Positions 22,716 through 27,612 of a stretch of 27,612 nt of DNA are shown piece by piece (positions within the stretch are counted from its first letter, which is position 1; the number at the start of each line of letters is the position of its first letter). The notes under the pieces were generated by a model. That model saw only the letters and a list, made by a program, of their open reading frames with translations, made no database searches and was not told the origin of the DNA. The position numbers were made by a program, and so were the translations under genes. Origin of the DNA: an uncultured Oscillospiraceae bacterium (GTDB lineage Bacteria; Bacillota; Clostridia; Oscillospirales; Oscillospiraceae); assembly GCA_900754965.1 (NCBI GenBank), contig CAAEEO010000016.1:1-27612 (forward strand). The letters run 5' to 3'.

Positions 22716-23600
22716 TCACTTTTTCCGGGTCTTGGGGTCCAGAATCTCCCGGATCGCGTCGCCCAGGAGGTTGAAGCACAAGACGGTGATGAAAATGGCC
22801 AGACCGGGGAAGATGCAGTACCACCAGGCATCCGGGAAGAACCGGCGGCCCATAGAGATCATCAGACCCCACTCCGGGGTGGGCAGCTGTGCGCCCAGAC
22901 CCAGGAAGGACAGACTGGCCACCGTCAAAATCACGCCGCCAATGTCCATGGAGGCCTGCACGATCACAGGGCTGATGCAGTTGGGGATAATGTGCTTGAA
23001 AATAATCTTCACCCGGCCGGTGCCGATGGTCTCTGCCGCCTGCACAAACTTCCGCTCCTTAACGGAGATGGCCTGTCCCCGCACCAGGCGGGTGTACCAG
23101 GGCCACCAGGAAAGCGAGATGGCCAGAATGGCATTATTCAGGCTGCTGCCCATCAGTGCCACCATGGCGATGGCAAGCAGCAGCGGGGGAAAACTCAAAA
23201 ACACATCGGTGATGCGCATAATCACATTATCTACCCAGCCGCCGAAACTGCCGGCCACAGCGCCCAGAGGAATGCCAATCAGCAGGGACAGGCCCACAGC
23301 CGTCAGAGCAGCCGTCAGGGACACCCGGGCGCCATACAGCACGCGGCTGAAAATATCCCGGCCCAGTTCGTCGGTGCCCATCCAATGCTCGGCACTGGGG
23401 GGCTGCATCTGTTCCGTAATGTGCGCCGCATCTGTCAAGTCTTCCGGATAGGGAACGATCACCGGCGCCAGGATGGCCACTGCCACCAGAATCACCAGAA
23501 TAATCAGTGCCAGCAGGCTCAGTTTGTTCCGGGACAGCAGATACAAACTCTCCCGAAACTGTTTCAGGCGGGGTTTGATGGTTTCAACGAAATTACTCAT
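22716..23600 (-). CDS. Peptide-type ABC importer permease (DppC-like)
   Basis: A 294-residue inner-membrane protein with one N-terminal helix (about 29-50) and five or so further helices from about 90 on, of the BPD_transp_1 family. The HWMGTDELGRDIFSRVLYGARVS stretch (condensed) is the hallmark of DppC/OppC subunits, and the cytoplasmic EAA loop (VQAAETIGTGRVKIIFKHIIP) contacts the ATPase. It forms the channel with the DppB-like subunit. AAGGAGGGGG is directly upstream of the ATG and it follows the DppB-like gene by 12 bases. Confidence 0.92.
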   Translation of the reverse strand: MSNFVETIKPRLKQFRESLYLLSRNKLSLLALIILVILVAVAILAPVIVPYPEDLTDAAHITEQMQPPSAEHWMGTDELGRDIFSRVLYGARVSLTAALTAVGLSLLIGIPLGAVAGSFGGWVDNVIMRITDVFLSFPPLLLAIAMVALMGSSLNNAILAISLSWWPWYTRLVRGQAISVKERKFVQAAETIGTGRVKIIFKHIIPNCISPVIVQASMDIGGVILTVASLSFLGLGAQLPTPEWGLMISMGRRFFPDAWWYCIFPGLAIFITVLCFNLLGDAIREILDPKTRKK

Positions 23601-23612
23601 ACTTCCCCCTCC

Positions 23613-24623
23613 TTACAGCCGCACCCGCGGGTCCATGGCAATGATAATATCCGCGAGCAGGTTCAAAACGATATAGCACACGGCGCCGAACAAAGTCACG
23701 CCGATGATGGCAGGATAGTCCAGGCTGGTCACAGCGCCGGAAATATAACTGCCGATTCCCGGCCAGGAGAAGATAGCCTCCACCAGGAAAGTATTGGTCA
23801 GCGTATAGCCCATGGAAAGGGCCACATCTGTTGCCGTGGTGCCCAGGCTGTTTTTCAGGGCGTATTTCCACAGCATTTTGGTGCCGCTGAGACCATAGCT
23901 GTGGCCAGCGGTGATATAATCCTCTCCCAGGATTTCCAGCAGAGCGCTGCGCGTCATCCGGGCCACCAGACCGATGGGATACAGCGCGATGGTCAGGCAG
24001 GGCAGGATAATGTGCCGCAGAGCATCCAGGAACAGACCAAACTTGCCGGTGAGCAGGCAGTCCAGCAGCAGCATTCCGCTGATGTTGGGCACAGTTTCAA
24101 AAATCGTGGCCTCCACGCTCAGCCGGCCGCCGATGGGCAGCCACTGCAGCGTCTTGTAGAAAATCAGCTGCAGGAACAGCGCCACCCAGAATGTGGGCAA
24201 CGACACAGAACCGATGGAGAAAAATCGGCTGCAGTGATCCAATAGCTTATCTTTCTTTTTGGCAGAATATATGCCCAGCGGAATACCGATGATCATGGCC
24301 AGAATGAAAGCCAGCAGCACCAGCTCCAGGGTTGCGGGAATATAGCGTTTCAGGTCGGCGGACACCGGCTGATGGCTGTTCAGGCTGTTCCCCAGATCAC
24401 CGTGCAGCAGGTCATTGATATAAATGACATACTGCTCCGGCAAGGATTTATCCAATCCCAATTCGATCCGGGCAGCCTCCAGCTGCTCCGGCGTGGCCCG
24501 CTGCCCGGCCCATTTGACTTCCGGCTGAGACGGAATCACCCGGGCAATAAAAAATGTGATGGTAACGACGCCCCACAGCACCAGAATGCTGCTGAGGATT
24601 CGTTTGACGATGTACTTGAACAT
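23613..24623 (-). CDS. Peptide-type ABC importer permease (DppB-like)
   Basis: A 336-residue inner-membrane protein with an N-terminal helix (about 10-28), a periplasmic-side domain with ELGLDKSLPEQYVIY of DppB/OppB type, and five later helices. The EAA loop is EDYITAGHSYGLSGTKMLW. It pairs with the DppC-like subunit. AGGAG lies 8 bases before the ATG. Between the binding-protein gene and this gene are 124 bases that contain two hairpins, so expression may fall relative to the first gene. Confidence 0.92.
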   Translation of the reverse strand: MFKYIVKRILSSILVLWGVVTITFFIARVIPSQPEVKWAGQRATPEQLEAARIELGLDKSLPEQYVIYINDLLHGDLGNSLNSHQPVSADLKRYIPATLELVLLAFILAMIIGIPLGIYSAKKKDKLLDHCSRFFSIGSVSLPTFWVALFLQLIFYKTLQWLPIGGRLSVEATIFETVPNISGMLLLDCLLTGKFGLFLDALRHIILPCLTIALYPIGLVARMTRSALLEILGEDYITAGHSYGLSGTKMLWKYALKNSLGTTATDVALSMGYTLTNTFLVEAIFSWPGIGSYISGAVTSLDYPAIIGVTLFGAVCYIVLNLLADIIIAMDPRVRL

Positions 24624-24656
24624 TAGACAGGCTCCTCATTTCGGTCTGTTTCACTG

Positions 24657-24673
24657 GGGGTGCAGAGCACCCC
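24657..24673 (-). promoter_or_regulatory. Second intercistronic hairpin before the permease gene
   Basis: A perfect 7-bp stem (GGGGTGC at 24657-24663 with GCACCCC at 24667-24673), loop of 3. Its GCACCCC and GGGGTGC also match the arms of the first hairpin, so the two could exchange partners. A tandem 10-base repeat (ATAAACACCA, 24674-24693) separates them. Confidence 0.6.
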
Positions 24674-24695
24674 ATAAACACCAATAAACACCAAA

Positions 24696-24725
24696 ATGGC
24701 ACCCCCGGAAACCGGGGGGTGCCAT
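24696..24725 (-). terminator. Hairpin between binding-protein and permease genes (attenuator-like)
   Basis: A 13-bp GC-rich stem (24696-24708 with 24712-24725, one bulged G), loop AAA; on the minus strand it is followed by ATTTTGG. The T-run is short, so it likely allows partial read-through and protects the binding-protein message. Confidence 0.65.
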
Positions 24726-24747
24726 CTGGATACACGATCAAATGCTG

Positions 24748-26340
24748 TTATTTGCGGGTGACGTCATAGTACTGGATGGCGTAAGAATAGGAGGGATTTT
24801 CCACGACTCCTTCAATGGTGTTGCTGAGCACATAGGTGTGCACCTGATCATACAGGTTCAGCAGGTAAGCGTTGTCTGCCACGATCTTCTGTGCCTCCAC
24901 ATACTTTGCCTCGGCAGACGCACGGTCGGTGACAGTCTCCTCCACAGCCTGGTCGATCAGGCTGTCCAGTTCGGGATCGTTCAGGTAGGACAGGTTGTAA
25001 ACGATCTGATCCTCACTGTGGAGCAGAGAGGTGAACCAGCTGACAGGATCTGCATAATCCGGCCACCAGATGAACACGAACATATCCTGACGGTTTTTGG
25101 GATCGGTGTTCTGTGCCTGTGCCCACTGCTGATCCCACTCCATGCTGCGCAGCTCCAGGTCGATGCCCAGCTGTTTCAGATTCACCTGGAACAGCTGCAG
25201 TGCGCTGGAGTATTCATCGCTGCCGTTCATGTAGGTCACGGTCAGTTTCATGCCGGTGGTGTCCACGCCGGATTTCTCCAGGCATTCCTTGGCCTTTTCC
25301 AGGTCGCAGGTGTACTGCATGATGCTGTCGTCATGGCCCCACAGACCGGAGGGCACAGTGCCCACGGACTGTTTTGCGTTGCCGTTCATAATCTCGTTGA
25401 CAGTCTCCTCATAAGGGAAGGCATACGCCAGTGCCCGGCGGAAATCTGCATTGCTGCAGGGCTCGGTAGCGGTGTTCAGGAACATGATGACATTGTTGAA
25501 CGTCTCTGCCTGATAGATATTGACCTTATCGGTCTGGGTCTTCAGGGCCTCCAGGTCGGTCACAGAGAAATCAGAGGAGATCTGGCACTCGCCGGTCTCC
25601 ATCATCTGACGGCGTGCACTGGATTCGGGCACACCCTTGATGATTACATTCTTATACTGATCTTCCGTCCAGCCGCCTCGGTACTCCTCATAGGCCTTCA
25701 AAATCACAGAGTCGCCGGTAGCCTGAGCGATCATATAGGGGCCGGAACCGCCGTCGTGGCCCTCGTTGAACCACTCGGTGGTCTGGTCGATCACGCTGTC
25801 GGACATCACATAAGCCGCATAACCGGAAGAAAGGACCAGATCCATGGCGCAGGGATAGCCGCAGGTGATGGTCACTTCGTACTCGCCGGTGGCCTCCACT
25901 TTACCGCCATTGGATGCCAGAACGGCATCCCAGATATATGCGCCGCCCTGTCCCAGTTCCATGGAACGGTTAAAGGAGTTGACCACCTGCTGAGCGGTCA
26001 TCTTGCTGCCGTCGTGGAAGGTGACATCCTCCCGGAGCTGGAACACCCAGACGGTACCGTCCTCATTCTTGGTCCACTCCGTGGCCAGCAGAGGATCTAC
26101 TTCGCCGGTCTCAGAGTTATAGCGGGTCAGGGTCTCGTAAACATTCTGCAGGGTCATCAGACCGTTGGAATACTCGGTGCTGGGGTCCAGCGTCACATAG
26201 GGTGCCGTGTGGTGTGCGTGGTAGAGGATCTTGGTATCTGTTCCGGCAGTGCCCTCATTGGGGGTGTCTTCCCCGCCGCCGCAGGCAGCCAGAGAAAGCA
26301 TCATGCCCAGAGACAGAACCATAGCGAGCAAACGTTTCAT
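24748..26340 (-). CDS. Peptide-type ABC importer substrate-binding lipoprotein (SBP family 5)
   Basis: A 530-residue lipoprotein: signal peptide of 19 residues and lipobox LSLAAC (Cys20), then the bacterial extracellular solute-binding protein family 5 fold of the dipeptide/oligopeptide/nickel group. The segments PLLATEWTKNEDGTVWVFQL (condensed) and LREDVTFHDGSKMTAQQVVNSF are family hallmarks. It captures the substrate outside the membrane for the DppBC-like channel. ATG 26340 is preferred to an in-frame TTG at 26355, with GGAG 9 bases upstream. It opens the eight-gene operon. The substrate cannot be read from sequence. Confidence 0.93.
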   Translation of the reverse strand: MKRLLAMVLSLGMMLSLAACGGGEDTPNEGTAGTDTKILYHAHHTAPYVTLDPSTEYSNGLMTLQNVYETLTRYNSETGEVDPLLATEWTKNEDGTVWVFQLREDVTFHDGSKMTAQQVVNSFNRSMELGQGGAYIWDAVLASNGGKVEATGEYEVTITCGYPCAMDLVLSSGYAAYVMSDSVIDQTTEWFNEGHDGGSGPYMIAQATGDSVILKAYEEYRGGWTEDQYKNVIIKGVPESSARRQMMETGECQISSDFSVTDLEALKTQTDKVNIYQAETFNNVIMFLNTATEPCSNADFRRALAYAFPYEETVNEIMNGNAKQSVGTVPSGLWGHDDSIMQYTCDLEKAKECLEKSGVDTTGMKLTVTYMNGSDEYSSALQLFQVNLKQLGIDLELRSMEWDQQWAQAQNTDPKNRQDMFVFIWWPDYADPVSWFTSLLHSEDQIVYNLSYLNDPELDSLIDQAVEETVTDRASAEAKYVEAQKIVADNAYLLNLYDQVHTYVLSNTIEGVVENPSYSYAIQYYDVTRK

Positions 26341-26397
26341 TCTCTTCAACTCCAAACTTCAATTTCTTTGCTCTCCGCAAAAGGGAATATGGAACAC

Positions 26398-26426
26398 ATT
26401 ATACGGGTTTGTGATTCTTTTTTCAA
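26398..26426 (-). promoter_or_regulatory. Sigma-A promoter of the ABC importer operon
   Basis: On the minus strand TTGAAA (26426-26421), 17 bases, perfect TATAAT (26403-26398). The leader to ATG 26340 is about 50 bases. Confidence 0.85.
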
Positions 26427-26520
26427 GAATTTATTACACCTTTTTCTTATTTTTCGTATATTTTCTCAAATTCCGCCCGGCTTTCCGAAAAAACCAATGG
26501 ATTTTCGTGCACCCGGGCGC

Positions 26521-26551
26521 AAAAATGCCGGTTCCCTGAAGGAACCGGCAT
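26521..26551 (-). terminator. Rho-independent terminator of the lipoprotein locus
   Basis: A perfect 11-bp stem (ATGCCGGTTCC at 26525-26535 with 26541-26551), loop of 5; on the minus strand it ends in TTTTTG. Confidence 0.9.
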
Positions 26552-26574
26552 AGGAGTATTCATTTTTGGGTGAA

Positions 26575-26607
26575 TATATTCGCTGTATTCATTTATTAGC
26601 GAATATA
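26575..26607. repeat. Inverted repeat downstream of the lipoprotein locus
   Basis: TATATTCGCT (26575-26584) with AGCGAATATA (26598-26607), loop of 13 bases, 8 bases past the stop codon. It may be a second 3' end hairpin. Confidence 0.5.
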
Positions 26608-26614
26608 TGCAACT

Positions 26615-27091
26615 TTAGTGGAACTGTGCAGGATTTGTTTCGATATCCGCCTCTGCCTGATACCATCCATCGTAATGTTTCACCGTAGACCGGTCTTCAC
26701 TCATCACATACAGGCCGGGGCCTCCGTCACTGACATAGGCCGTGTGAGGCATCACTTTTGCGGTCGCTTCTTCCACTTCATACTCAGCAAAATGGGTCAC
26801 CGTCCCATATTCGTTGATGTAATCATACTCATGGTAAACCAGATGCCCCTCCAACACTTTGAACATGATGTGATGCGTAATGAGTTTCCCATCTTCAAAG
26901 TATTCATTCCCGGTAGGGCCAGTGTAACTTCTGGAAAAAGTCTTCTGGATATTGAATGCAACATCCAAAGTATACACTTTCCCCAACTGGATCGAAGTTC
27001 CCACAGAAAGAGACATTCCATTCTCAATGGTTGCACTACCGCCCGCAGACAGTTCACACACATTCCCCGCGAAGATCCGTCGGCAATTCAT
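26615..27091 (-). CDS. Downstream part of a split lipoprotein gene (158 codons)
   Basis: The frame encodes a 158-residue, beta-strand-rich protein with no signal peptide. Its residues after about 10 (CELSAGGSATIENG onward) look like the mature part of a secreted protein. The ATG at 27091 directly follows an in-frame TGA, has no convincing ribosome site, and overlaps the upstream lipoprotein frame by 38 bases. If one G of a GGGG run (27065-27068) were removed, the two frames would join into one lipoprotein of about 280 residues. I favour a frameshifted or misread single gene over a genuine overlapping gene. The family is not recognised. Confidence 0.5.
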   Translation of the reverse strand: MNCRRIFAGNVCELSAGGSATIENGMSLSVGTSIQLGKVYTLDVAFNIQKTFSRSYTGPTGNEYFEDGKLITHHIMFKVLEGHLVYHEYDYINEYGTVTHFAEYEVEEATAKVMPHTAYVSDGGPGLYVMSEDRSTVKHYDGWYQAEADIETNPAQFH

Positions 27092-27470
27092 TCACGCGGA
27101 TACGCTTATGATTTACCGTAGTTCCGACCGCCAGTGTTCCATTGTCCATTATCGACCTGTACAAAAGGATTGCATCCACAATCTCCGTGACAAGTTCCTC
27201 CATCCGCAAATCTCCGGCGGGTGCAGGATATTGGTTTTCCCAGTTCACCTGTACATCCCGGATGCGCTGTACCGCATCATAATCGATTTCCGTAATCGGG
27301 ACACCGGTACAGTCCGCGACATAGTCAATTTCCTTGCTGTACTCCTGGAGAATCCGTACAGAATCCCCCGGCAGCATGACCTGTCCTTCCGCACTTTCCG
27401 ACGCGCACCCCGGCAGCGTAAGGGAAACGCATATCAGCACCACAATCAACATCCAAAATCGCCTTTTCAT
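27054..27470 (-). CDS. Lipoprotein of unknown function, N-terminal part of a split gene
   Basis: The 138-codon frame begins with a lipoprotein signal (MKRRFWMLIVVLICVSLTL) and lipobox LPGC (Cys22), so the product is attached to the outer face of the membrane. The rest is acidic with no family that I recognise. AAAGGAGG is 6 bases before the ATG. It ends abruptly at 27054 in the overlap with the next frame, after which that frame continues with similar extracytoplasmic-type sequence. The short form may be a truncation. Confidence 0.65.
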   Translation of the reverse strand: MKRRFWMLIVVLICVSLTLPGCASESAEGQVMLPGDSVRILQEYSKEIDYVADCTGVPITEIDYDAVQRIRDVQVNWENQYPAPAGDLRMEELVTEIVDAILLYRSIMDNGTLAVGTTVNHKRIRVNELPTDLRGECV

Positions 27471-27521
27471 GGCCGTCCTCCTTTCCGGTCATGGTCTTAT
27501 TTCCACACTTCTCTTGTGAAT

Positions 27522-27552
27522 ATTTTATCACATCAAGCGGTGGTTTTGTCAA
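27522..27552 (-). promoter_or_regulatory. Candidate promoter for the lipoprotein locus
   Basis: On the minus strand TTGACA (27552-27547) and TAAAAT (27527-27522) with a 19-base spacer; a TG one base upstream makes it an extended -10, which may offset the long spacer. The 14 bases TATTTTATCACATC here match 1007-1020. Confidence 0.5.
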
Positions 27553-27584
27553 CAGATCTTGTAAATTTGTCACAAATCTGCAAA

Positions 27585-27612
27585 CTGCCCCGACCCAAAT
27601 GGGTCGGGGCAG
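27585..27612. terminator. Stem-loop at the window edge
   Basis: A perfect 12-bp stem (CTGCCCCGACCC at 27585-27596 with 27601-27612), loop AAAT. It likely terminates a neighbouring gene outside the window. A T-run on the far side cannot be seen. Confidence 0.7.

Noticed and set aside
24674..24693. Tandem ATAAACACCA repeat as a possible CRISPR-like array
   Set aside because: Only two adjacent copies of 10 bases with no spacers.
24742..26553. A 603-codon open frame on the plus strand
   Set aside because: Antisense to the binding lipoprotein gene, which has a lipobox, promoter and family sequence.

Overview
The window looks like chromosomal DNA from a GC-rich, anaerobic, low-copy-repeat Firmicute, most likely a gut Oscillospiraceae/Ruminococcaceae-type clostridium. 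This is inferred from strong AGGAGG-type ribosome sites, AT-rich spacers with sigma-A promoters, an NfnAB-type electron-bifurcating transhydrogenase, a clostridial-type hydroxysteroid dehydrogenase, and lipoprotein/C39/ECF genes. No rRNA, tRNA, CRISPR array, insertion sequence or phage gene was found. All genes are read from sequence and family knowledge only; no search was run.

Layout. (1) 1-2.5 kb, minus strand: a membrane-anchored C39-like cysteine peptidase, then an ECF sigma factor with a translationally coupled anti-sigma-like membrane protein. (2) 2.5-4.7 kb, minus: MATE exporter, HD-domain 5'-nucleotidase (YfbR-like) and a DUF896 protein in one tight operon. (3) 5.0-9.8 kb, plus: nfnA-nfnB, then endonuclease IV with a small thioredoxin-like protein, then a monocistronic short-chain dehydrogenase resembling clostridial 7-alpha-hydroxysteroid dehydrogenase. 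(4) 9.9-14.2 kb, minus: a secreted copper-amine-oxidase-N/beta-helix protein, and rpsO-pnp with a terminator and a leader hairpin between them. (5) 14.4-16.6 kb: a LURP-one/YxjI-like gene (+), ornithine carbamoyltransferase (-) with a candidate ARG box, and a two-TM zinc-ribbon protein (+). (6) 16.6-26.4 kb, minus: an eight-gene operon of a peptide-type ABC importer (binding lipoprotein, two permeases, one fused double ATPase) followed by nitroreductase, DUF917, M20 peptidase and NicX/M29-like genes. (7) 26.6-27.5 kb, minus: a lipoprotein gene that appears split by a frameshift.

The two most interesting signals are these. First, an apparent ECF regulon: the sequence GAACC, 18 bases, TCTAATAG occurs upstream of the sigma gene itself and, 12 kb away, immediately upstream of the LURP-one gene. 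Second, the eight-gene import-and-degrade operon, whose substrate is not evident from the genes and whose fused ATPase has lost the H-loop histidine in its first half.
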